NCBI GenBank assembly: GCA_034359265.1
Contig: CP136895.1
Span: 3,846,501 to 3,910,500 of the forward strand
DNA length: 64,000 nt
Reading direction: 5' to 3'
DNA from: Canna indica
Taxonomy: Eukaryota; Streptophyta; Magnoliopsida; Zingiberales; Cannaceae
The position numbers and the translations under genes are program-made. Shown piece after piece: positions 36,111 to 49,000 of the stretch. Each line of letters opens with the position of its first letter. Within the stretch, counting starts at the first letter, position 1. The notes under the pieces are model-generated. The model did not search any database. It saw only the letters and a list, made by a program, of their open reading frames with translations, and was not told where the DNA came from.

Positions 36111-36440
36111 CAAACGAGTATTTCACAGAGAGCCGACAAGGGATTTCTTTGATAACCGGCCATTTTGATTCTTTGGAATAACTCGATGAATTTAATAAAT
36201 CCTTCTAGGAGGCCCCAGTGACCATAGATCGAACCTATCCAATTTTTACAGTGCGATGGTTGGCTGTTCATGGACTAGCTAGTAATCACATAACATAGGT
36301 CGAATATATGAGGTCACTAAGTTTCTATTTGTATTTGCTTACATTTCTACGTAGGTGAGACTCTATACATATCTTGTATCAGAACACTTTAAGCCTTTTT
36401 AAAATGAAATGCGTTCTCTCAGCCAATTGTGGATAGCATA

Positions 36441-36535
36441 GTTGATGATAATATTTTATATATTACTTAGAGATTTAGGATTCAAATTTTAGTTTAATCA
36501 TCTATTATGATTTTTTATCTTTGTTAAAAAAAAAA
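36441..36535 (+). mobile_element. SINE-like remnant (second copy)
   Basis: It shares with 15135-15250 the order gttgatgataat..., cttagagatttaggattcaa, tttaatcatct, tttttatctttgtt and an A-rich tail. The box-B-like motif is degraded. No target-site duplication was seen. Confidence 0.45.
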
Positions 36536-38215
36536 ATTCCCTCCCCGTCCTTGATCGATTGCCAATTTTAACTCGAACTAAATTGACATTAGTCACCAAA
36601 AATGAAACGATACAACTTTCTTTGAGCAGCATGTGTATTGTCCTAATTATTGCTAGATTTTTTGAGTTGACGGCCACCTACAATTTCGTACAATGTCCTC
36701 TCTTTCATGTCGAGCAATATTTGCATCATATATATATCTTATATATTATATAATTTAATTGAATCGATTCACACATCAACATAGTTAGTGATCCAAATCC
36801 ATAAAAGTGGACCCGGTTTGATTGGGGACCATCATCCTCCCTAATGATGATGGAATCAGAGTCCTCGTTACCTTTCCATTCCTCTTTATAACAGGATGCT
36901 TCTTGTTTGGAGCCACCAATTTGCATCAATCTTCTGCTTCAACCGACCCGGATTTTTTTTGGGTCCGGGTTGGTTCACTTTGAGAAATTTTTGTTCTCTT
37001 ATATTTAATTGCTCATTTTATCATTATATGCTTATTGTGAAATTCTAAGTGAGTGTTAAATTATGGAAAATTGCTCTTGGGATGAAATAATTTGGGGGAA
37101 AAAGTAGTTCGATTTGATTGTTCTAATTATTTCAATTGGATTGGTTTGATCTGGTGGGAACCATCTAATTCTGGTTGGAGTCCAATCGGGTGGTCCACGA
37201 GACCGCTCATGGTGGGTCGAGTCCATGTGTTGGTGCTCCATTGTAGGGGTATGATCTAAAATATTCGATGATCCTTTATTATTATCCTCGTGGAATTATT
37301 ATGATTAGTCTCAATCTATTTAAGGAGGCATTCTCAAAAATAGCCTTAGCTCTATTGCGTCTAACTTGCATGCATTTTTTGCCACATTATTACAAAGGGA
37401 CTCCAACATCGAACCACCACGCTAGGTGTCATAATAAATGACTTGTTTGATATGCTTTTATTTTTTATTTTTTAAAAAAATTATTAATCAAAAGATATTT
37501 ATAAGTGAGAGGGGGAGGGGGGGGGGAGAAGGAAACGAATATACAATAATAATAAAAAGAACTTGTTTGATGTGCTTTGTGGTTTAAATATTGAGAATGC
37601 AAAAGAACGTCTATGTGCTAGTATTTTTCATCTTGTCATTTTAGGTATTCCTCAATTTGTTACATTGATCGATGTTTAATTCAACCATTCGTGTGTGCTC
37701 CTGTTGAGCACATTTGAGAATGATGGGTTGGGAAAGCTGAATCGAGTAAGCGAACAAGGATAAATCTATCCAGCTCAAGCATAGACAACCCAACTAAAAC
37801 ATTCATAATAATAACATGTCAACAAATATTGTGATTCTTGAACATGTCAACAAGCATATACTTGTTAGCAACGGTAGATAGCGAAGGTACTCTGCGAATT
37901 ATGCTTACACCGCTTATATGTTGCAAAAAATGAATAATAATTATGTTTTTTTTAAAAAATTAATTCCTAATTAAGTTTATAATAGTACATGATCCAAAAT
38001 CATTTATATGTTTAGCAACATCTAATCTTAATCTTACACATTGAGCCTTCTTTTTGGAGTTCAATCTTTAATGCCAAAATTGGTTTTGCAAGATTTGGTG
38101 GGAAGAAGATGGACATGATTTGGTGCCTAGATACTTTAGCAAGTCAGAAATAACATGGTTTATTTATAATTCTTCAATTGTAGTCAGCGATATTATTCGA
38201 GTTGCTATCGTGTAT
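36536..38215. other. Gene-free AT-rich spacer
   Basis: Nothing with coding or structural support. A poly-G stretch (gggggagggggggggg, about 37510-37527) and an A/T-rich low-complexity stretch are the only notable features. Confidence 0.5.
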
Positions 38216-38223
38216 GTCAGGAT

Positions 38224-38757
38224 TAGGGATGATAATATTACTCGTTTAGGTGGGTACCCGCAGATATTTATCTGTTTATGACAGGTATGGAGGATAGTTT
38301 CCTACCCGCGGGAATTTCGCAGATATTTTTTTTTACCCGTTCATTATATGCGGCGGCGGGTATGGGTATTATAGTACCCGTACCCGCGAAAATTACTAAA
38401 TTACAATATTACCTTCGGTACATATATATACTAAAAATCCTAACTTAATTCAATACTCATATATTTTATGTTTTGAAATCTTATGATGATGTTATCATCA
38501 AAATATTGTGTGCTGATCAAAATGAAGTTGTTATCTAAATACTTGAAGAGTTAAAGTATTATTAAAATATTATCATTTATATTTTTTTAAGTGTCATGGG
38601 TACCCGTGGGTATTCGTCTCCCCGCGGGTAATTAAATGGATATCCATTTTTGATACCCGCGGAGAATAAACGGGTAGCGGATACCCATTTAATTATTTAG
38701 TGGGGTGGGTAGCGAGTAGGCACCCTTCGTACTCGTCCCGCCCCGTTGACATCCCTA
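38224..38757. mobile_element. Small hAT-like element C, 534 bp (8-bp TSD gtcaggat)
   Basis: Begins tagggatgataatattac and ends ccgttgacatcccta (inverse tagggatgtcaacgg), flanked by the perfect repeat gtcaggat at 38216-38223 and 38758-38765. Both arms are built from gggtaccc/acccgcgggta motifs. It is non-coding. Confidence 0.87.
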
Positions 38758-38784
38758 GTCAGGATCGGCTAACCTATGATTCCT

Positions 38785-39345
38785 CCTCTTTTAGTTTTTT
38801 AGCTTTGTATTTCGATAAAATTCTTTGCAAGAACGTATTTTACTTTTACAGATTTTTCCCCCTCTTACATCCTCCATCTACCTCTCTTTGGTTTCAACTC
38901 TCTTGAAATAAAATGAATCGTGTGGCCCTTTTAGACCTCATTTATGGTAAAAAAGAGAGAGAGAGAAATCTTCAAAGGCTAAAAGGGTTGATTAGCAACA
39001 ACCAAGAGAGTAACCTATTGACTTGAAATCATTAATTAATTCTCTTCTTTTAGCTTTTTAGTTTTGTATCTCGATGAATTCTCTTACTTTTGTTTTTACT
39101 ATTTTTTTCCCCTCATCTACCTCTTCCATTTCAACTCTTCGTTTGACCATTCAGACCTCATTTGTATGCTTTCATTACTCTTTGAATGGAATACAATTTT
39201 TTTTTTAAAATAAAAAAAACCTCATTTGTCGTGAAAAAGATATAGAGAGAGAGAGAAAAAAATCTTCTAAAAGGCCAAAGGGGTTGGGGTTGATCAGCAA
39301 CAACCAACAAGAGAGTAAACCATTGACCTGAAATCATTAATTCAC
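38785..39345. repeat. Tandem direct duplication, two units of ~260-290 bp
   Basis: Both units run ttttag(t/c)tttttag, then tttgtat(t/c)tcgat, a T/C-rich stretch, gacctcattt, gagagagagaaa, caacaaccaa, agagagtaa and tgaaatcattaatt. Unit 1 is about 38787-39045 and unit 2 about 39047-39345. Divergence is moderate. No coding frame is shared. Confidence 0.75.
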
Positions 39346-39622
39346 ACTTCAAAAATCAATCCAATTATGCAAGTAATGTATATTAATAATTAGGAATTAT
39401 ATAATACAGTCCTTTTTTTTCTAACTTAATGAAGATAATAATAATAATAATAGAATAATGAGAGGAATTAGCAGGTGGTCACATGCTCGCCCTATCAACA
39501 CCAATTTGCAGTACTACTTCACCAACCAACAGCCTGTGTGCCCGCGCCCAAGAATTCCAAATGAGAGAGAGAGAGAACGGCGACGGTGGAATTAAGCTCC
39601 ATGACAGCGATATCTGCAGGCC

Positions 39623-39826
39623 ATGGATTCTCTTAATTCTTCCTCTCTCCGTTATCTCCTCCATGTGACCACCCCTCGCCATTGTCCCCCTACGCCATCA
39701 TCTTCTTCCGGCCTCTTCCCCAGCAAATCAACTCTCTCCACTGTACAAATTAATCCGCCTCCTCGAGTACTTGAAAGGAAAAAAAGGACCTTCTTGATGA
39801 TCTCCTCTTCCCTTTTCGCACCATAA
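39623..39826 (+). CDS. Possible small ORF of 67 aa, unrecognised
   Basis: An ATG-initiated frame with balanced composition, MDSLNSSSLRYLLHV and onward to a basic VLERKKRTFLM and SSSLFAP end. It lies in a locally GC-richer block (39490-39860). No signal peptide is convincing and no CLE, RGF or IDA-type peptide motif is seen. It may be a short gene, a leader, or chance. Confidence 0.2.
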   Translation: MDSLNSSSLRYLLHVTTPRHCPPTPSSSSGLFPSKSTLSTVQINPPPRVLERKKRTFLMISSSLFAP

Positions 39827-39859
39827 ATCCATGCACCTCCTCTCAAGTCAACTTGCACT

Positions 39860-42800
39860 GTTCATGGCCTCGGACTCAATCGCTGTCACGGATCACTTCT
39901 CTCCTCTGGACCATCATGCATGCATGAATGAGGATATATATGGTGATCAAACTTAAGGAAGCTGAAGGAGATGATGTTGAGCACCCTCCAAACATGGAGA
40001 GATGCTGTTGCTCCTTCCTCCTAATTGGGGGGCTCAGATTAATTATAATTTTTTGGATATATTCGGAGAATCATATTGCAACCACAAACAATTTGTTACC
40101 TAGAATTTATGAGAAAAAAGTAGAACATGCTTTGATTAATAAAGAGTCATTGTCATTGTCACCTAATTCCAATAGGTTTGCATGGAAAGACCATTCCATA
40201 TTTAATTAACAAGGGTAGGTTATTATCTCAAATTGGAAGAATCAAATCCTACTTGATCATAGGTTTCATATATAATTAAGATTCAAAACCAACTGCCATA
40301 ATTATGCTCTTATTTGCGCATATATAAGCTTGCATGTGTTCTTGGTTTACTAAAAGTGCAGCGGAAATCCTATAAATTTTAATTTTTTTGGATTTCAGTC
40401 CTATAAATATATTGATTTCAGTATTTTCAGTTCTATACATTTGCTCCGTAACACAGATTTGGTCACAGTCTGTTAACTCTTCGTCCACGGGCGTTATGTT
40501 GATGTTGACAGAGTTAACGAGCCGTCACGAATAGGATCAAATTTGTGCTACGAAGCAAACATATAGAATTGAGAATACAAAAATAAAACTTATATGACTG
40601 AAGTTCAAAAAAATTAAAACTTATAGGACTTTCGTTGCACTTCTCCCTTATTATAATGCATACTACTCCTGATGAATAATTGGAAATAAAAGAAATATAT
40701 ATTAGGATAAAAAGTGGTGAGCCAATTATCAAAGTTGAATAATGTTCTACCATGCACAATATTTGCCTATTTTTGCATTGGGGAACAACATAGGTCTAAT
40801 CTAACTCATGAACCTCAGACTTCATTGGAAATGGAGTCTGAAACATTTACTATCTCTCCCTCATTCATGGTCCCCTATCTGTGATTTAGAACCAACATCC
40901 TTGCTGGAGAGGTACCTTTCATTAAAATGGAAGGACCACAGAGGGAGCTTTAAAGGACTCAATTAAGACCCTGCCCTCCATCTTTGAATTAAGGTAACTT
41001 TGAGTGCCACTGAAGACAATATTAACTCTGCAAATTATTTATATTAACTCTCCCCACATATATGAATCAACTTTATTATTCAATTATTGGTCTAAATAAC
41101 AATAACAGGTGTATAGCTTTTTGTTTGGTGGTGTGCAGGTTGAGGAAATATTAAATAAATGGATCCTTGAGTGATCTAAGAAGCATATCATGTGGCTCCA
41201 CATGAGATATATTATGGGATCCAGCAGAAACTACCATTCCCCTGCAGGCTCAGTGGAAATATATACTTTGAAGCCAACTCAATAGCAACCAAATCTTTCC
41301 TAGGTTTTCAACTATTCTCATACAATTAAGTCTTCCTCCTTGCAAACTCTTCACCTCTGGATTTGTACTGCCAACGTTAATTACTTGGTGTTTGGTTTTC
41401 ATTTTTCTTCTGTTTTGGATGGAAGGGCAATTTATGAGGCCTCAACATCAACATCTTTGCCCACATCACCTGAGGAGGTGCTGCTGTTCATCATCAAACT
41501 GGCACAGTGTAATGCACACTGGTCCATTTCTGAAGAGAAAATTATGTACTGGTCCATGCCCTAGAGAAAAATAATGCATGCCTATGGTGGTTCATCTTTT
41601 TTTTGAGAAAAAATAATCTGCTTTTTTTACCAAAAGAAGAAGCAAAAAAAATTTAAAGTCAAAGTACAAGGATAACATGTTTCATAATGCTACTTGTTTC
41701 ATGTTTTCAGAGTCTTTTAATGCTTATGATTCCTTTTCTTTAAAATGAATACTTGATTATGATATATATAGTAACAAAAAGATGCTTTTTTTTCCTTTGC
41801 CTACCTTATCATGCTCTTTTGTTGAACATACAAGACTACAACAATGCATTACTATATTAGATTGGATAAGAAAAAAATGCATTCTTGTATGATCTTTTCG
41901 AGTGGAGTCAAACAAATCTTTCCAGTATAAAATTTCTTCCCTAAATAAAACAAAACAAAATTATAAATATTTGACTAGAGTATTTGACATTTTTTTCTTA
42001 AAAAAAGACAATATTTGTGTCTCAACTCTCAAAAACTTAGCTACATGCATTATTAACCCAATATACGTTTGAATATATATTTGTTTAACCGATCAAATTA
42101 TAATTTCTAGGCTCTAATATAATTTATATTTCTCTTAGAAATAGATTTGAAGAGAAAAGACAGCGATGGAGGTCGTAGTGGCGGTGGGACGCAAAGAAAA
42201 CGATGCGATATATTATGACCATTTGAATGAGAATTAATGGTCCCAAATGAAGCAATGCAATGGAATGCCCTTCCCTAGTTCCCTTCTCCATCAGAATTAT
42301 TATCCAAGACTTTTGATGCATGCACAAACCCATGGTCTTTTTCTAAAGCAAAGGTCCCAAGATTTTGTACCTCATGCTCCCTTGTAGATCTCACTGGCTA
42401 GCTAGCTAGATCTCAAATCATATGTAGCAGTAACCAGTGAAACAACTTAGGAAAAATACAAGCTCTCATATACATAAGCATGTGAGGTCTATTGCCCCAC
42501 CAACATTTAATCCATGCAAACTAAGTCTACTTAATTTGCATAAATGGTTATCTTTGTCTACTAGTTCATATATAGATGCCTTCACACTGCCTCCAATAAT
42601 AAGGAAATAAGGCTCTCTATAGCCATTTTTAAGTAGTCTAACTTCTAAAATACATTACATTTTGTTTAAGGTGAAAAATAATTACAATATACATGTATAT
42701 GCTTTCACATAATCATATACATGCAAAGAGTTGGTAGACTCTCCCAATTAATTGCTTTGTAAGAGAGACTTTTCAAAAAAAAAAAATCAAATTCAAAGAT

Positions 42801-43840
42801 ATAAAAATAAGAAAAGCTCTTTCTCTTCCCTCCAAGAAAAGTCAAATCCTCACCAAACTATGCTTCACATGAGGAAGAAAGAATAAAAATGCACTTTTTT
42901 TTTTTGATTATATGAAAAAAATTGCACTTAATTAGCTCATTGTTTTTGACCCTTTCCTCTTTGAACAACATCAACAAAAACATGGTGTTGTAAATCACTA
43001 TCAATGTGGATTCTTCTTTGCTTAACATGTCCATATCTAACAGAGTACACTTGATTTATAATTTGTCTCATTGGGACCAGAGTTCAAGATATATATGCCC
43101 AAGATAAATACAACTAGCATTTTAAAATTCAGATTGGATATTAAATTTGATTGGACGATCAATTCACTAAATTAATCAATCCAAACCATCCAACTAATGT
43201 TTTTTTTTTTAAAAAAAAAGGTTCGATAGAAACAATCTCAACGGTTCACCTAATTTTTTACCTGATTCTTTTTACTCAGGTCGAATCGGATGCGATGTAG
43301 ACCGGATCATATTTTGAAAATGCTGATTTATAAGCAGGAGAAAGAAGTGGCAAATGCTGCAGGGGGAAGTAAACAAGGAGCAAATATTGAATTCATATAT
43401 ATGATAATTAAGAATAAATTAGTCAAAAGGGAGACAGCTTATAACTTGAACAAGAAGATTTTAAGAGGAACAAATGAATGGGTCAGAATTCAGAAAGACA
43501 AGTGTTGGCTTTGTTTTTATTATTTGCTCCTTACAGCTTTCCGTTTCCTTCACAGCCAACCTCATTAGGGCAGTCTAGGCTTCACTTTTATCAAGGGAGT
43601 AGAGCTGGAAGGAGAAGTGTTCGATTAAATGCCGCAGTGATAGCTGTGGCTGCCTATTAAATTCCTATATCCTCATGTCTTCTTCATGTTCACCCCCTTT
43701 GCTCTTCCCTAATCCACCACGGCTACAGGTTTCAATTCCCCAGCACATAATTCATATTTAAAGGTTTAGTTTACACAAAAAAAAAGAAACATTAAAATAA
43801 TAATATTTTTTCTAATATAATAATTAATAAAATGGTAGGG
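39860..43840. other. Gene-free spacer
   Basis: AT-rich sequence with frames under 95 codons, none recognisable. A moderately GC-rich patch at 40880-41000 was checked against miR159/miR319-type sequences and does not match. No element with matching ends was found. Confidence 0.45.
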
Positions 43841-43847
43841 TTTGGTG

Positions 43848-44479
43848 TATGGGTGAGCTGGTCGGGCTATATACCCGTATTTTTCATAATATCTTGATCA
43901 TATTTTGTATAGGACCGGTTCCTAAGTTTTAGACTCGGAACATACCATGTTGGGACTTGGAACTGGTGTAGTATAGGATCTAGGTACTTTGGAACATGTT
44001 CATTTACAGGTTCTAGGGTACAGGTTCCAAGTATTCCTATTGGAATCTATTCATTTATAAGTTTTGATCGAATATCCTGTTATAATATGTTCATTTACGG
44101 GTTCTGAGTACTTTCTTAAAACATGTTCATTTGGAGATTCTGACTACCATGTTGGAATCTGTTCATTTATAGGTTCCATGGTACGGGTTCCAAGATATTC
44201 CTATTGGAACTCGTTCATTTACAAGTTTCGAGTACCCTGTTAAAATTTGTTTATTTATAGATTTCGAGTACCATGTTAGGGCATGTTCATTTACAAATTT
44301 CAGAGTACAAGTTCTGGGTACTCGGTGCGTTGGACTCAAAATCACAAACGATTTTAACTAATTTTAATCGATTTTTTTAATTTTTATTTTGGATTCTATC
44401 CGAATTTAATTTGAATTTATCCGAAACTTATCTATCTGATACCGATTTTGGGTCTACCTCATACCCATGCACATCTCTA
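43848..44479. mobile_element. Small hAT-like element D, 632 bp (8-bp TSD gtttggtg)
   Basis: It starts tatgggtgagctggtc and ends cccatgcacatctcta, flanked by gtttggtg at 43840-43847 and 44480-44487. The interior (about 43950-44330) is a degenerate tandem array of ~57-bp units containing tgttcattta(c/t)aggttc and gagtac. The ends are only weakly inverted, so the call rests mainly on the perfect 8-bp duplication and the family resemblance. Confidence 0.65.
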
Positions 44480-45032
44480 GTTTGGTGGCTCATTTGAGGT
44501 CGTTGAAATGAAAGGTTTGGAATCTATCTCCAAGTCATTCTCCATTGCCTGCTTTCACAAGTAATTGACTCGTATTGGAAACTCTCACACAGTGCTTAGC
44601 CTTCATGCCCAACCACCATTTTGAACACCAATTGATTCAGTCTTAATCCCCTATTTGCATTTGACCTCCCATTCAATTACATGAACTAATTAATCGTCTC
44701 ATACTCTATCAAGTCATTAATGGCTTTGAAAGTTGAAACACGCTGTTGTGAAGGAAGAAGAATTGACCGAGAACTTGTCAACCCTCAGAAAATTATTTGG
44801 GCGGCCAACTCCCTCGTGATCGTAGTCGTCATTGATTTTGATTCATTAGTTTAAGTATTGCTTTAACAACATAGTAAATTTGGACTTTTATGGTCCTTTC
44901 TTGGCCTTTGTTTAACTTAATATCTTGTAGTGTGTGTGTTATATCATCGTCATTAATTGGTGATTAGTTATTCAAGATCCGTTCATTTCGTATTATTTTG
45001 AGGTATAAAATAAAATAACAATTATCGTTCGA

Positions 45033-45610
45033 TGTTTATTTGCAAAAAAAATTATATAAATAGGACAAAAATTATATATCAGAATAGTACAGAATGACAA
45101 TTTTCTTGTTATCTCAAATGCGTTAGCACGATGTTGTTACACTGGTACTGTGTAAAAAATTATCGCAATGCTCTTAATTTTTTTTGTGAAATCTAAATGG
45201 GATTTTATTTTCACTCGACATCTCTCGTTACGTGTTTTGACTGCAGTGATAAAATGGCAACAAATCAGCAACAACACTAAATTTATTGTGTAGTCGTAGT
45301 ATGGAGAAATGCGGTTAATAGTTGTTATTCAATGTTTTGCAAAAAAAAAATACGATGAACATAAGAAAAATCATGTCTCGAGATATTACAACAAGATATT
45401 TTTCTTATTATACTAAATTGAAGTATTAACACAGCTAATACATCAGTATAAGCCTAGAAAATTACCATAATCCCCTCAAATTATTTCAAAACCTAAACAT
45501 GTTCTTGTTTTCGCCTAACATCTCTCGTTATGTGTTATGGTTGTAGTGATAAAGTGACGACAAATCAACGATAATATTAAATTTGTTATTCGATGTTATG
45601 GAAAACTAAC
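45033..45610. repeat. Diverged tandem repeat, ~300-bp period
   Basis: Blocks cgttcgatgttt...gcaaaaaaaa, acatctctcgtta(c/t)gtgtt, gcagtgataaa(a/g)tg, acaaatca(g/a)c and ttaaatttgtt recur at about 300-base spacing (45033, 45310-45350 and 45590 for the first; 45223 and 45520 for the second). Non-coding. Confidence 0.6.
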
Positions 45611-46011
45611 TTTTGTACTGATCGGTCTTGTACTTATTATTAGCTTGCGAAATAAATGGATCCTTAAATTAAACTAATTGTGTTGTCATATTAAGGAAAA
45701 AATATTACATTTTCAATTCAATAATATTGGAGACGGCTTTTCCATGTAAAGCAAAAAATAAATAGATACGAGCTTACTGGTACAGTGCAGGTACGAAATG
45801 AACAACGAATTGAGGCACGACAAGTCCACTCTTATTACTCTTCGGCAGCTGACACCAAGAACAGCAACATCATATCGCCTCGACCTTCGCGATTCCGCAC
45901 CTCTCTATTTCGCTTCCGTTACGAGCCCGCTTCCTTAATGCTCGCTTCTCGTCATTTATAACTCCCCGCGGCCAACTGCTTATTGGCGTCGCGGCCGTGT
46001 CGGAAACCGGA

Positions 46012-46023
46012 ATGCCGGTATGA
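46012..46023 (+). promoter_or_regulatory. Three-codon upstream ORF overlapping the WD40 start codon
   Basis: Reading atgccggtatga, the upstream frame encodes M-P-V and its stop TGA (46021-46023) overlaps the main ATG (46020-46022), which is itself followed by a second in-frame ATG at 46023. A minimal uORF ending on the main start could tune translation by termination-reinitiation. Whether it lies in the transcript depends on the unmapped transcription start. Confidence 0.4.
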
Positions 46024-49000
46024 TGAGAAATAACGCGGCCGTGGAAGAACAAGAAGAAGAAGAAGAAGAAGAAGAAGAAGAAGAAGAAGAGTTCTACGAG
46101 TCATTGGACCGGATCCTGTCATCCTCCTGCTCCTCCACCTCCGCCTCCGACGACGACGCGGACCCCCGCCGCCGCCGCTTCCCCTTCCCCCCGCCCTCCC
46201 CGCTGCCCTCCCTCGACGTGTGGACCTCCGACCCCGCGCCCGTCGCCGAGCGCCGGCTCCTCCTCCTCCAGCGCCTCGGACTCGCCGGCGACCCCTCCCT
46301 CGCCCGCCTCCCCGCCTCCTGCGATGCCTCCCCCTCCCCACCATCCTCCGCCGCCGCCGCCTCCGGGATGGTCCGATCCAGATCCGACAGCTCCGTCGAC
46401 CCTTGCTCTGTAAATAAACCCGACCCGCGTTACCGCCCATACCAACACCACCATCAGAGGTCGATCAATTTGCCGGTATCCCATAAGCCGCCTCTCTTCT
46501 CGAGATCCCGGCCCTTGTCCACCGGCAACCTCGAGGTCTCTGACGGCGACGGCAGCAGCAGCGTCGGCGGCAAAGAGGACGGCGACGACGGCGACGACGG
46601 CGCGGCCTGCGGCGGCTCCGGGTGCTTGATCAAGAACCTCGATACTGGGAGGGAGTTTGTGGTGAAGGAATTCGGCAAGGATGGGACGTGGAACAAATTG
46701 AGGGAGGTCGGGACTGGGCGCCAGCTCACCATGGATGAGTTCGAGATGTGCGCCGGTCGGTCGCCTATCGTTCAAGAATTAATGAGGCGGCAGAACGTAG
46801 CGGAGGCCGCGCACGGCGGGGACCACTCTGTTGGAAGCTCCGAGGCCGTGCCGCGAACTGACGGGGTGTCCAAGGGTGGGATGAGATCGAAGAAGAAAGG
46901 AAGCTGGTTGAGGAGCATCCGGAATGTGGCAGGGGCTGCGATAGGCGGAGGGCACCACCAAGATCGTCGGAGTAGTGATGAAAAGGATACCTCATCCGGG
47001 AGGAGGTCGAGCTCCGCCACGGATGACAGCCAAGATGGTGTGAATGGCTTCGACCCCCGGGTCAAGGTCCGACAGTATGGGAAATCCCACAAGGAACTCA
47101 CAGGTCTGTACATGAGCCAGGCAATTCAGGCGCACAATGGTTCTATCTGGAGCATCAAATTCAGCTTGGATGGGCAGTATTTAGCTAGTGCGGGAGAGGA
47201 CCGTGTCATCCATGTGTGGGAAGTCTCTGAGATCACTACAAAGGGGGATTTGCTGAAGGCAGCGGAGGAGAATGGGAACTTCAACCCATTTGCCTCGGCA
47301 ATGGGTAATTGTCCAACAGAACCGAGATCACTGTTGACTAGTTCTGAAGGCACTCATTGGGAAAAGAAGAGGAGAGCAAAAATTCCTGGTGGACGAAGAT
47401 CTGTTAGCTCCGACCCTCTGGTGATGCCAGAGCAGGTGTTTTCTCTTTCGGAGAAGCCTGTCTGCTCCTTCAAAGGGCACTCAGATGATGTCCTTGATCT
47501 GTCCTGGTCAAAATCACAGGTAAATATCAGCATTGTAACTACTATTTGAATATTTTTGAAATAATTCTTCAACTGGAATATAGGGGCACCAAGTATTTAT
47601 AGCATTCAAAAAATTTCACTCCAGTTGGTTTCAGTAGTTTCTTTTTTCACAATATGAAGCTTAGAATTTTGATCATATTATTCTTAAATTTGTTTGCTTG
47701 GCAGTATCTTCTTTCATCATCGATGGATAGAACTGTTCGTCTCTGGCACATGTCTAGCAATTCCTGCTTAAAGACATTTACACATAGTGACTATGGTAAG
47801 TCCAATCTTTCTTTAAACTTGCTTTTGGTTTCCTCATACTTGCTGTTCTAGCTAATGCCTTCATGATACTTTTTAATTGCGTTGATGCAGTGACTTGCAT
47901 CCAGTTCAATCCTATTGATGACAGGTATTTCATCAGTGGATCCCTAGATGAGAAGGTTCGCATATGGAGTATTCCTGACCGTCAGATTGTTGACTGGAAT
48001 GATTTGCATGAGATGATCACTGCTGCTTGCTATACCCCCGATGGACAGGTTTTTTACTAGACACTACCTTTTTTATACATGAAACAGTCAAATATTGTGG
48101 TTCTCATTGTGCATTTCTTTTTATTGATCAAGGGTGCTCTAGTTGGTTCACACAAGGGTAGTTGCCACCTCTATGATACATCTGGTACGGAGAATCCAAC
48201 ATACTCTTCGCTAACTTTTGTCTATCTGTTTGTTCTAATCTTTCTGATTGTCTAATAATATGCATCTCCCTTATTTAGAAAATAAGCTTCTCCAGAAATG
48301 TCATATTGACTTGCAAAACAAGAAAAACAAATCCAGACACAAGAAAATTACTGGATTCCAGGTACGTCCATGAAAATTCATTTTCTTGCATTTTAAAAGA
48401 GTTGTTGCTTCTCCATATTTTAATTGAAATTTCAAAATGCCTTCCTCTTTCCTGACCAGCTTTCTTAACAGTTTGCTCCAGGAAGTTCTTCAAAGGTGCT
48501 CGTTACATCAGCAGATTCACGTGTGCGTGTAATTGATACCAATGAACTAGTCCACAAATTCAAAGGTTGAGATTTCTGCTTTTGAAGCTTACTAGAAAAA
48601 TCTATTTTCTTAATGCTACTGTTATATCATAAAGTAGTCTTCTGGTATTATTATCAACAAAATTTGCTATTTTTATAACTACTCTATTTAAGTGGACTCT
48701 CCAAGATCAATTTGAACATGCATAATTTAATATTTTTTTGATATGGCATATATGCTAATACAATGTTGCATAAACATATTTGAGGTTCATAATGCTGTAG
48801 TTTCTTAACTTAAATAATTAAGGGAAAAGTTTTCTAGATTCAATGTTTTCTTTTCATTTTGATTGAATATTGACATAATTGATACTAAAACAGCAAATTC
48901 TGACCAAAAAGTGGATGCATCAAAGACATGCAGTTGCTCAGCTATACAGCTTAAATGGACTATATTTTTCAGTGGACCTCTTGAAGTGTCTCTCACCACT

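Noticed and set aside
40880..41000. Possible miR159/miR319 precursor (gagggagctttaaagg...)
   Set aside because: The sequence does not match the mature miRNA and I found no complementary arm.
43480..43670. Possible small secreted peptide or miRNA hairpin
   Set aside because: No signal-peptide logic in the 60-codon frame and no convincing stem pairing.
45952..46775. Minus-strand frames of 162 and 218 codons over the WD40 first exon
   Set aside because: Low-complexity Arg/Gly-rich translations mirror the GC-rich Ser/Pro/Glu coding strand; the + strand frame has splice sites and family motifs.
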